Assembly (NCBI RefSeq): GCF_014805685.1
Contig: NC_060885.1
Location: forward strand, 23,485,632-23,549,631
Length of the DNA: 64,000 bases
Reading direction: 5' to 3'
Source of the DNA: Silurus meridionalis
Taxonomy: Eukaryota > Chordata > Actinopteri > Siluriformes > Siluridae
The translations under genes were made by a program, and so were the position numbers. Below the pieces are notes generated by a model, which had not been told where the DNA came from, made no database searches, and saw only the letters and a list, made by a program, of their open reading frames with translations. Positions 55,835 through 64,000 of this stretch are shown here, piece after piece (positions within the stretch are counted from its first letter, which is position 1; each line of letters begins with the position of its first letter).

Positions 55835-56765
55835 GCAGTCAAAAACAATCGAACCTTAAACACCTATGCAGTACTCGATGAAGGTTACGAAAGAACCATG
55901 CCACTTCAAGGACAGACAGAGGATTTAGCATTAAGAACTCTTCAACAAGATGTAAAGGAAATCAATGGGGCAGCAGTTTCCTTTGAGTACGCTCTGCATC
56001 ACAGCCCCAACCCAGAATGCCTTTACCTCTGAACACTTTGGCTGAGCACTCTTATCCCATTGCAAATCTCCATATACCAACATCTGAAAGGCATTCCTTT
56101 ACAGCCCATTGACAAAGTGAAACCCCTCCTTTTAATAGGGGCAGACCATCCACACCTGATAACACCTATTGAGCCTGTACGCCTTGGGCCCCCTGGAGGT
56201 CCAGCAGCAATTCAAACCAGACTAGGTTGGACATTACATGGCCCAACATGCTTTCTGCAGCAACAGCTCCAGCATCAGCAATGTTTACCTTTCTCTATCA
56301 CTCCTAAAATGGAAGAACTATCCCGGGAATGTAGAGAGATTTTTGCAAGGTGATATTATTCCACACAGGAATGAGAAATTAGTCGTGCGATCAAGGCAGG
56401 ATCGAGTGGCAATGGATTTTCTACAAATTAGGGCAACCAGGGTGATGGTAGATGGAGTAAATCACCATGAAGCACAGCTGTTAAGAAAAGCTAATATGCC
56501 TCAACTCTGTACCTCCAAGGACTCTGTTATGCCCAACTTAAAAAGCACAAAGCGGCGGTTGGCAACGGATTCCATGAAGGCAGCTGCGTATAATGAAGAG
56601 ATTAACAAACTAGAGCTTGTTACACCAAACAGGTCGAGTCAATTGTTACTTCAAGCTAAATCAGAGTGGCCAGTGCTGCCATCCCTTAAGACCCCTGAAA
56701 ATAAAGTGGAAAGGAGAACCAGTGTATTCTCTAGTGTCACACAAATTTAAAATTCCTTAGATCCC
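55835..56765 (+). mobile_element. BEL/Pao protease-RT linker remnant (second family)
   Basis: Plus strand. NRTLNTYAVLDEGYERTMPL is a retropepsin-like motif with DEGYE instead of DDGSE. It is followed by LHHSPNPECLYL, VKPLLLIGADHPHLITPIEP, VRLGPPGGPAAIQTRLGWTL and HGP, the conserved linker before RT. Then come NEKLVVRSRQDRVAMDFLQI and KRRLATDSMKAAAYNEEINK, at the RT start. Stops and frameshifts near 56020 and 56345. No LTRs found. Clearly diverged from the copy at 9149-16974. Confidence 0.75.
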
Positions 56766-56854
56766 AGTGAGTACGGTTCCTGGCTTGTTGAAGCCACAGT
56801 TCAACACCGTCAAAGTGACTCAAACCAATCCAGTTTACCTACAGCTATATGACA
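56766..56854. other. Junction between BEL remnant and hAT remnant
   Basis: Unassigned sequence; no clean duplication was found here. Confidence 0.35.
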
Positions 56855-58085
56855 GAACTATATGACAGCAGAACATCTCTTCCGTAACATCCAACAAGAC
56901 AGGTTTCCAGAGGAATACGAACAACTAAAGTTTGGTAAGCCTGTATCCACTACAAGCCAATTACTCACTTTAGCCCTTAAGCCGAATGAAACCTGCACCC
57001 CGCCTCAAGCTAAACAAGAAAGGCTTGATTTCAGTTCACGTTCACCACCAGGTAAAACAATTTGTTCAACTGAACTCAACAAATTGGTTGCTGCTTTTAT
57101 TGTTGAGGAGATGCAGCCGCTGTCCACTGTGGAGGTGCCCACATTTCATAATATCATCAGCAAAATCTCTGTGACAGTGAAAAAGCCGGGGGGCGTGCTG
57201 CCCGATCGCAAAACCTTTACAAACTTTTTGGACAAGGCATATATGGAAATGGAGAAAACGTTTGCCGACTTAGAATATGTTTCCACCACTGCAGATCTAT
57301 GAACTGCTCAGAATAAAAGTTGTTTGGGCATTACTGTACACTGGATGGATCCTGTTACTCTGCATCGCCGAAAAGCTGCAATCGCCTGTAGACATTTTCG
57401 TGGGAGACGCAGGGGAGATAGAGAGCAAATTTACAGCTCATTTGCTCTTTGTGGTAAGATAACTGCCACGGTCAATGACGATGGCGAAAACTTTATAAAA
57501 GCGTTCAGAATAGTTTCAAGCTGATGATGAAGCATATAATGATGTAGACAAGGACGAGGTCATATTTACAGAATTGCACGAAGTTTTACAGCGATTTTAA
57601 GCTATGTTCTCCCTCCACATCACCGGTGTGCATCCCACACCCTTAACCTTATATACACGAATGACATAGTTACACTTTTGATGGCGAAGGCAGATTGCAA
57701 AGCAGTGTACAGAAGTGCGACTGGAAAGTGTTCAGAATTGTGGTCAAAATTAGTCGATCATCTTATTGTTCTCTAAACAGTTCTTAAACATTTTAAATGT
57801 ATAAGACATGTATTTTGCCCTAATATAACTTATTTCTTAATGGCAATTATCTATATTACACTGTTTTAATGCATTACTGCATTAAACACTAGTACAAGAA
57901 CTTCTCACCTGTTACACCTGTAAGGCCTGAAAGAGATCAAGCCTTAACCAGGTAAGAAAAAGTAACGCAAAATTAATGTAATGAATTACTTTCCATAATA
58001 AGTAAATAAGTAACGCAATTAGTTTTTTGGGGAGTAACTCAATATTGTAATGCATTACTTTTAAAAGTAACTTTCCCCAACACTG
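56855..58085 (+). mobile_element. hAT (ZBED-like) element, 5'-truncated
   Basis: Plus strand. Its right end, AAGTAACTTTCCCCAACACTG at 58085, matches the terminus of the 2198-3323 element in inverted orientation. Internal blocks are shared too: CCACTGCAGATCTATGAACT versus its complement at 2849; CTCCCTCCACATCACCGGTG versus its complement near 2592. The left terminus is not found; the element begins inside the transposase gene. Confidence 0.8.
56862..57775 (+). pseudogene. hAT (ZBED-like) transposase fragment
   Basis: The open frame 56862-57302 holds STELNKLVAAFIVEEMQPLS and TVEVPTFHNIISKI, the conserved start of the catalytic region. It also has KKPGGVLPDRKTFTNFLDKAY. Then come RRKAAIACRHFRGRRRGDRE and KITATVNDDGENFIKAFRI in another frame (57324-57524), where NDDGEN replaces the usual TDNGSN around a catalytic Asp. 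Last are HITGVHPTPLTL-like and YRSATGKCSELW (57610-57750). Frameshifts and a missing N-terminus make it inactive. Confidence 0.8.
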
Positions 58086-58440
58086 GATATTACTAGGATA
58101 ACCTTCCTGATAGATAGTAAACTTCCTAACAGAAACTGAGTTGATTACGAGTCTTTTGACAATAATAATGACATTATAGCTGTAATAAATCATAGTACTT
58201 TGGATACTTAGGTGCATTTGAAAGGAAAGGAAGTAATTTGTTACTTTTACTGGAGTAATAGTTTCCCTAGTGTATCTTTTACTCAAGTACACGGTTTGTG
58301 TTCTTCATTCACCACTGAAATAGAGTAAATACTTCCCTAGTGAAAGTCCAAAGATTCTGAAACTAAACCATTATTTAAAACGTTTTACAACGAGCAGATC
58401 TCTTTGCGAGTTTTAAAAGTTGAAGATAAATAAAAATGTT
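58086..58440. other. Spacer between hAT remnant and cox7a2l promoter
   Basis: Contains hAT-like TACTTTTACTGG/AGTAC subterminal-type repeats to about 58290. No gene. Confidence 0.4.
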
Positions 58441-58595
58441 CTTTTTTTTTTGCTCAGGCGTAAAGAAGCCTGCCCGGAGACGTCACTTCCGCTCAGCTAG
58501 GCCCTCGCTCTTCTGGTGTGGGATGAAGCAGTAGGAGCGCACCGCTGTGACTTATTTTACTTTTATTACTATAGAAAATACACGTTCGTTTCGAA
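58441..58595 (+). promoter_or_regulatory. cox7a2l: cox7a2l core promoter / 5' leader
   Basis: CG-rich block. GACGTCAC at 58479-58486 is a CRE-like site overlapping CACTTCC at 58484-58490, an ETS/GABP (NRF-2)-type site. That pairing is common in promoters of nuclear respiratory genes. No TATA box. It lies about 110 bp upstream of the start codon. The transcription start is inferred to be just downstream. Confidence 0.55.
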
Positions 58596-58667
58596 ATGTA
58601 CCACAAAATCAGCGGAGTGACGGGAAAACTGACGGGATGCACCCCGGCGAACGCTTACTGTCCCCAG
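58596..58667 (+). CDS. cox7a2l: cox7a2l coding exon 1: COX7A-related supercomplex factor (SCAF1), N-terminus
   Basis: COX7A2L (COX7RP/SCAF1) is a small inner-mitochondrial-membrane protein that can replace COX7A in complex IV and link it to complex III in respiratory supercomplexes. Exon 1 encodes 24 residues, MYHKISGVTGKLTGCTPANA then YCPQ. The counterpart starts MYYKFSGFTQKLAG in mammals. It is basic, hydroxylated and without acids, as in a mitochondrial presequence. The start is the only ATG giving this match, with GAA before it. The donor CAG|GTAAAC is phase 0. The joined product is 116 aa (human 114). Confidence 0.93.
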
Positions 58668-59211
58668 GTAAACATTGCCTCGGTTATTGTGTGGAGTCGG
58701 GAAAAGTGACCTTCACCGGAGTTTGTGCAGGAGGAAGTCGATGACTGATTGTAGAAGCTCCAGCTGTACAGCCGCTTGATCTGAAAACACGCACCAACAT
58801 TTCATATAAATGGACACAATTGTATGTTAACTTAAATTTGTTGAGGTTGGGAAGAGTGTATAAAACTTGCTGAGCGAGGAAAGACGAGTACGCATGCTGT
58901 TGAGATGATCGACGGTCACACTGTATTTGATTTTATCACATTGAACAAGATTTATGATCATATTACACAACCTACAATTAGAGTAAATTAAATTAGACAT
59001 GGATATGCTAAAGAGAGAGAACCTTCACTTATATTATAACCTTGTAGTAGTGTATTTTGGCAGACCTTTCTTATTAGGTCATGATGATGGGCATTGCACT
59101 GGAGGCTTCCATAGTGACCTTGTTTTCATCCTGCTCAGATATTTAGATAGATAGCCTACTACTATTTTCATACAAAGACTGTTTTAACACTAACACAATT
59201 TTCCCCTTTAG
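58668..59211 (+). other. cox7a2l: cox7a2l intron 1
   Basis: 544 bp, GTAAAC...CCCTTTAG. No repeat recognised. Confidence 0.85.
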
Positions 59212-59346
59212 GGGTTGAAACCCACCATACCTTCCCAACCCACACCTATGATCTTCGCCGTGCCCACCAAGGTGGTGTCTGAAGCGGGACCTACAGTCGA
59301 GTACATGGGATCTAACAAAGTCCCGGAGCTGCAAAAACTCTTTCAG
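59212..59346 (+). CDS. cox7a2l: cox7a2l coding exon 2
   Basis: Residues 25-69, phase 0 at both ends. It begins GLKPTIPSQPTPMIFAVPTK and ends EYMGSNKVPELQKLFQ. The NKVPELQK.FQ block is the conserved matrix-side part shared with COX7A proteins. The preceding segment is the SCAF1-specific region thought from family knowledge to contact complex III. Confidence 0.93.
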
Positions 59347-59542
59347 GTATTCAACACAATTCTGTTTTTTCCTTTTATTTTCGTTTAGTACAGGGACTTG
59401 AGCATTTTCAGATGTTTTGGGAAATGAATAAAAATGATAATGTGGATGCGGAGGGTTTTTAGATGCCGTCAAATTGATCTGCATTAGTGTAGATCGAAGT
59501 CCACATTCTCCTTAGTTCTTATTCATATGCATATCTAAAGCT

Positions 59543-59730
59543 TTTTAAGTCAAGTTTATTTCTATAGCGCTTTTCACACCAGACATTGTCTCAAAGCAGC
59601 TTTACAGAATTTAACAGTTAAGGTGAATGATGTGTATTTATCCCTGATGAGCAGCCATGGCGACTGTAGAAAGGAAAAACTCCCTTAGAGTTAGAGGAAG
59701 AAACCTTGAGGAACCAGACTCAAAAGGGGA
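59543..59730 (-). mobile_element. LINE/SINE 3' tail repeat, inverted
   Basis: TAAGTCAAGTTTATTTCTAT, GACATTGTCTCAAAGCAGCT and GGAAAAACTCCCTTAGAG are the complement of 20660-20905. Confidence 0.7.
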
Positions 59731-60519
59731 ACCCATCCTCCTTTGTGTGACATCAAGAGTGTGATTATAAATCTTTAAACAATACAGCACACTTTTCGCT
59801 ACACATCTCCTTATGTGTGTAATCTTCTTCCTCGTCATATTCCTCATAGAGACTCTTTCACCTCAACTTTCAAATCTTTTTAGGCAGGCATATCAGTGAT
59901 CTTGAATGCATACTTCTTATAGGGTGTATAGTGTTTTATTATTTTTGTGAATTGTTTTGTGTGTTTTAACTTTACGTAAGGTGTCCTTGAGTGTCACGCA
60001 AGGCACCTATAAATAAAAATGATTATCATTAATGTTTGCCTGTAAATTCTGTACACAGCTTGCTGCTTCATGTTTTGTATACCAATTTAAGTAAAAGCAG
60101 TTATTAGATGTGCAAAACAATTGTGCCCACAATGGACCGCAATATGCAAGTAAGGTCCTCAGGACTGTTCAAAGGTTTCAACAATCAGATAGTGTTGGTA
60201 CATATACTGTTTTGTGTATATTTGAACTTGCTGTCAGTGTGCAAGGGTGGGGTGGGGGGGGTTGGGGATCATTTTGGAATTACATGTGCTTTGAAGTGCT
60301 TTCTTAATATCCCTACTTGAATGTTTTTGTGCATTTTGTTCAACATATTTCCATTGATTCATTACTTTTCATACACCATGTGTATTAGAAAGCTAGCAGA
60401 CAACCATACACCGATGTGTAAGCAGTATAGATTCTGACTGGAAACTCTAAAATGATTGCTTATACCATGGCAGTTGTATACTGTAAGGATTGTTATAATA
60501 TAATTACGTTACTTTGACA

Positions 60520-60640
60520 TTTGGCAGATGCTTTTATTCATAGTGACTTATAATTATCTCATCAAGAGTTAAGGGCTACATTCAAGGACCCAGCAGTGGC
60601 AACTTGGTTGTACTGGGATTTGAACATCTCAAACATGTTC
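60520..60640 (-). mobile_element. SINE fragment
   Basis: TTGGCAGATGCTTTTATTCA, TAGTGACTTATAATTATCTC and CAGCAGTGGCAACTTGG form the same SINE body as at 55490-55720. The 5' tRNA-like part (GGATTTGAACATC) is only partly preserved. Confidence 0.65.
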
Positions 60641-61493
60641 ACACCTAATATTTTTTGGTTTTAAAAAAAGCATGGTTTAAAAAAAGCATATTTTCCTCTC
60701 CATTTAGGTCTTCCATCCACACTGAGACAGCATTTTCAGTCAATGAAAATGTAGCTTTTTTTTTTTTAAATGCTTTCCAATAAGGATACATTTGAAAACT
60801 CCATTTTCATGTTAGCAGTGTGGATTTTGAAAACAGAGGCGTTGGAAAACGAAGACGCATTTTTAGTCGTTGCCACGGCGTTTCCAAGAGCCGGAAAGTA
60901 AATAAACGGCAGGTGGACATGTCAAAGTGCGTTACATTTTACTTATGCGTCGTATATAAGTGACCTAAGTGTTTTCAGACGTTTCAGGTGTGGATGAGCA
61001 GCTTTTGGGAAATTATTTTTAATGATAAATGGGTATCATTCTCCGACAAAAACATCGGTTTTAAATTGATCCAGATTAGTGTAGATGTAGCCTGAGCTAC
61101 CAGAGTAATCCTTTTGGGTAATTGATTAGTTGTGGAGGATTTTTTTTTTTTTTTTTTTTAATGGTTTGGGATTATTGGGTTGGGTGGAATGGGATTGTTA
61201 TAAAATGTAAAAGTGCAATTTTGCAATAAAAATTCTTGGGGGAAAAAAAAATATATATATTTACATATAAGAAGGTTCAATTACACAATTAAAAGAAACA
61301 AAGGTTTTATATAAATATACATACATACATTATATACAAAGCATACATAAATTATACAAATAATACAAAACTACCAATCAAAGTAGTAAAGGAGGAACAT
61401 TTTATTTTTTTTAATTTTATAAACGTATCAATTTCTCTTACAAACTACTGACATTAAATTTGTTTGTACTTTGTCCCACCCATTCCTTTACAG

Positions 61494-61637
61494 AAAGCTG
61501 ACGGAGTGCCAATTCACCTGAAACGTGGAGTCATGGACCGGCTACTGTACAGGACGACGATGGGCCTGACGATTGGTGGAACCTTGTACTGCTTAGTGGC
61601 TCTGTATTTTGCTGCTCAGCCCAGAAAAGTTGAGTAA
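61494..61637 (+). CDS. cox7a2l: cox7a2l coding exon 3
   Basis: Residues 70-116, then TAA at 61635-61637. [20 protein letters not shown] leads into the single transmembrane helix [20 protein letters not shown] and the tail AQPRKVE. The VPIH segment, with His at residue 77, is kept. Confidence 0.93.
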   Translation, partial: KADGVPIHLKRGVMDRLLYRTTMGLTIGGTLYCLVALYFAAQPRKVE

Positions 61638-62001
61638 CTTGAATAACCTTCCCTCTGGAGCAACAAAATGGACCATTAAGACTGCACTCTCAAAGACAGT
61701 TTGCATCATTGCTTTGGGTCTGCAAAATGTTTTCACCTCCTCTGAAAGTTTAATTTATATAGCCCTCAAGATTACTTGCAAGCACATGTTTTTAGAAATC
61801 GGTCAAATTAGAAGCAACAGCTAATTTATAGGATTATGGTATAGTTGTGATACATGCTGTAAAGAAGGTGCCTGCTTTAGGTCTGGAAAGGTGATGTTTT
61901 AAACATAGAAATGTGTTAAAAAACTAACCAACCCTCCAGGTGGCTTGTATGCAGAGATGGTTTCAATGACAACAGAGTGCAATGTGAAATTATGAAATAA
62001 A
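61638..62001 (+). terminator. cox7a2l: cox7a2l 3' UTR and poly(A) signal
   Basis: AATAAA at 61996-62001 lies 360 bp after the stop and a GT-rich stretch follows (TTTTGTGTGTT). A second AATAAA at 62173-62178 is an alternative. Confidence 0.6.
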
Positions 62002-62178
62002 TCGGAACTGTGCCAGCAAGTTTTGTGTGTTACAGAATACTCATGGACAGGGTTTCTGTTGTGTTTAAGAAATTATGTAATTCTCACTCACTAAAGATCA
62101 GAATGTCCTTTTCAGGTGTTCAGATACTCTTTACTTGGCTGTGAATGATGTCCTTGTAACTTTTCTTGAGAAAATAAA

Positions 62179-63932
62179 TATTTTGTTCATAAAAAGGCAT
62201 CGATGGGGGGGCAGGATTTTTGTAATTCATGATTCCTGTGATTTTTGTAATACACATGGGCACACACACATATTGTGCATAATATGATGCTGTGTAATGA
62301 CAAATGTACTATTTCATGTCAGATACCAGGATACGGAATGAGGTAAATGTAACATTGTGATTCATCCTCTAAGCTACCACGTTAATAACTGCATCAACCA
62401 AGAGGAACATTTTACAGTCTTATATAAGGGGCCAATAGCTTGGTGGTGCTGGAATTTGAACTCATGACAGAAGTCCTGCAAGTTAACCACTGAGCTACCA
62501 CTTTCTACAGATGTGTGTGAAGATTTTTAGTCATCTGGATTAGGTTATCTTGAAGTTGAGTTGTGTCAACTCTGGTTGGATCAAAATGATTTACTACTCC
62601 CATTCCAAGCAGCTGCTTCAGTCTGGAAGTTGGCAGGATTCCACAAATTTGTATTTACAGGAGGTGAGAATGGGGAGTGAGGTGTCTGGAGTAAGGGGAG
62701 TTGTTAGGATGTATAAAAGTATAGCTGTATAGGGGCTAATGATCTTTCTAGAGATTATATTCCACTAATCATAATTCAGGATCCATTTTATTTATATATA
62801 TATATATATAAAAATGATAAAATACTTGTCACTCAAATCCTGCATTGTGGCTTGGTTTATGATGGGTTTTAGTTTGTTATAAGGAGTTCAATTATATATT
62901 TTTTTATATGATCATATTAAAATAAATATATAAATTGTAGCTGTGCATCTCCATAACTGAGGTGAATGCGATTTGCATCTCTATGCATAGTGGATCATAC
63001 TATATATTAAAAGTGCATATAAAGCAGCTAATGATGCAGTGTGATAAAAGTCTCCCCTATTACGATGGGGTAATAATCGAAATTGTTGATTTGATTCAAC
63101 ACAAAGCGATTTAATTCAAAAGAAAAAAATGCTATGCAATTTAATATGGTTCAGATAGTCCACTTTTATTTCTTTGGTTCAGACAGACAGCAAATCATAA
63201 ATTTACTTAAATGCTTTCTGACTTCTAACGCATGGCCCTTTCACAAACAGGCCTTTGTAGTGTAAAAAGGAAAGCATGTTCTTTTCCTGTTCTGTCTCCA
63301 GGAAGTTGCAGCTCTACCTCTGCAATGTTTGTTTATATTCTATGTGAATCTCAGGACACGCCTTGGTCTCCGTAGTGTGTAATACGTCATATTCACGTAG
63401 CAGCAGTGGTGCTGAGAGAACGCGCTTGAGAAACAGCTAATCGAGGAGAAATGAATCTACATATAAAATATTGTCATTTGCTAAATAATAAAAGTAGTGC
63501 ATTTACTAATAATTATAGATATAGATTTTTACTGATGGAGATATTTTAAAATCATGATAAAATGCCAATGCACACTTTTTTAAATCGATGCATCACATTG
63601 TTAACTTTTTTGCTGATGCATTGATGTGAATGTGAATCTTACCAATCTTAATAATAAAAGTTTAATATATATATATATAACCAACTGGAAAGCTTTATCT
63701 GCAGCATGTTTTTTTCACCATACAGGATGTTATTATTTTGGAATTGCTTGCTTGTTGGCAGCAATCACATGAACATTAAAGCATTTCAGTTCTTTTATGT
63801 TATGTAATTAAATATAAGTCACATGTAAATCAGGCAATAACTGTAGAAAGATGATCGACATTTTATAGGGACGGAGACAAACAGGGTATGTGTACCATAT
63901 TATTTTCTAATGCATAATGTAATGTATGCATG

Positions 63933-63936
<4 letters not shown>
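62179..63936. other. Downstream AT-rich flank
   Basis: A SINE piece lies at 62395-62510. 63050-63660 has AT-rich sequence with GATTCAA/GATGCAT motifs reminiscent of fish hAT MITEs, but no ends were proved. No gene recognised. Confidence 0.4.
62395..62510 (-). mobile_element. SINE 5' (tRNA-like) fragment
   Basis: GGAATTTGAACTCATGACAG and AGTTAACCACTGAGCTACCA are, on the minus strand, an A-box/B-box-like tRNA-derived head of the SINE whose body is seen at 55490 and 60520. Confidence 0.6.

Positions 63937-63991
<55 letters not shown>
63937..63991. repeat. (TA)n microsatellite
   Basis: About 27 TA units at the right edge, flanked by GCATGTAA and ACATTACA. Confidence 0.95.
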
Positions 63992-63992
<1 letters not shown>

Positions 63993-64000
63993 TACAGACC

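Larger units (their letters stand above)
59347..61493 (+). other. cox7a2l: cox7a2l intron 2
   Basis: 2.1 kb, GTATTC...CTTTACAG. It carries an inverted LINE/SINE tail (59543-59730), a SINE fragment (60520-60640), a T-tract at 61140-61160 and several poly-A/T runs. Confidence 0.85.

Noticed and set aside
56350..56357. GATATTAT as left target duplication for the hAT remnant ending at 58085 (right flank GATATTAC)
   Set aside because: It lies inside BEL/Pao coding sequence, with no hAT terminus beside it; a chance match is more likely.

Overview
The window looks like vertebrate nuclear DNA from a ray-finned fish. Three things point there: two split genes with fish-like proteins; a repeat set typical of teleosts (Tc1/mariner, hAT, L2, RTE-like LINEs, DIRS, BEL/Pao, Ty3/gypsy); and many long AT, GT, GA and TCTA microsatellites. 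An otophysan, perhaps a catfish, fits the repeat style, but this is an impression and not shown by the sequence.

Only two host genes can be supported, both on the + strand. kcng3 (two coding exons, 44851-45509 and 47843-48488, 434 aa) encodes an electrically silent Kv6.3-type potassium channel subunit. cox7a2l (three coding exons, 58596-58667, 59212-59346 and 61494-61637, 116 aa) encodes the COX7A-related respiratory supercomplex factor (SCAF1). The same head-to-tail pair is adjacent in mammals (human 2p21), so this is conserved microsynteny. The 44 kb to the left of kcng3 holds no recognisable host exon.

Layout. 1-18000 is a dense, nested transposon field. It holds RTE-like LINE pieces, a hAT element with a perfect 8-bp target duplication, a Tc1/mariner element with DD37E spacing, a Tigger-like MITE, and a full-length BEL/Pao retroelement (9149-16974, minus strand). 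The BEL element is inserted in an RTE-like LINE and itself carries an L2 LINE. 19000-29100 has two DIRS-type remnants, relics of Tc1 transposons and a small hAT MITE. 29100-36680 is mostly unique AT-rich sequence with one hAT-type MITE. 36680-38990 is a decayed Ty3/gypsy element. 38990-42470 is unique sequence and holds two candidate conserved non-coding blocks. 42472-43966 is a decayed Tc1 element just upstream of kcng3. 48500-52450 is the kcng3 downstream region. 52450-58090 is a second transposon cluster (hAT end, RTE LINE, SINE, BEL/Pao remnant, hAT transposase remnant) that abuts the cox7a2l promoter. The remainder is the cox7a2l gene and AT-rich flank.

The transposon genes are nearly all broken by frameshifts or stop codons. 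The most notable features are the multi-level nest at 8.0-17.9 kb; the mismatch between the almost identical BEL LTRs (2 differences in 570 bp) and their ruined coding region; the L2 3' tail shared with local SINE pieces; and a well-placed upstream ORF in the kcng3 leader.
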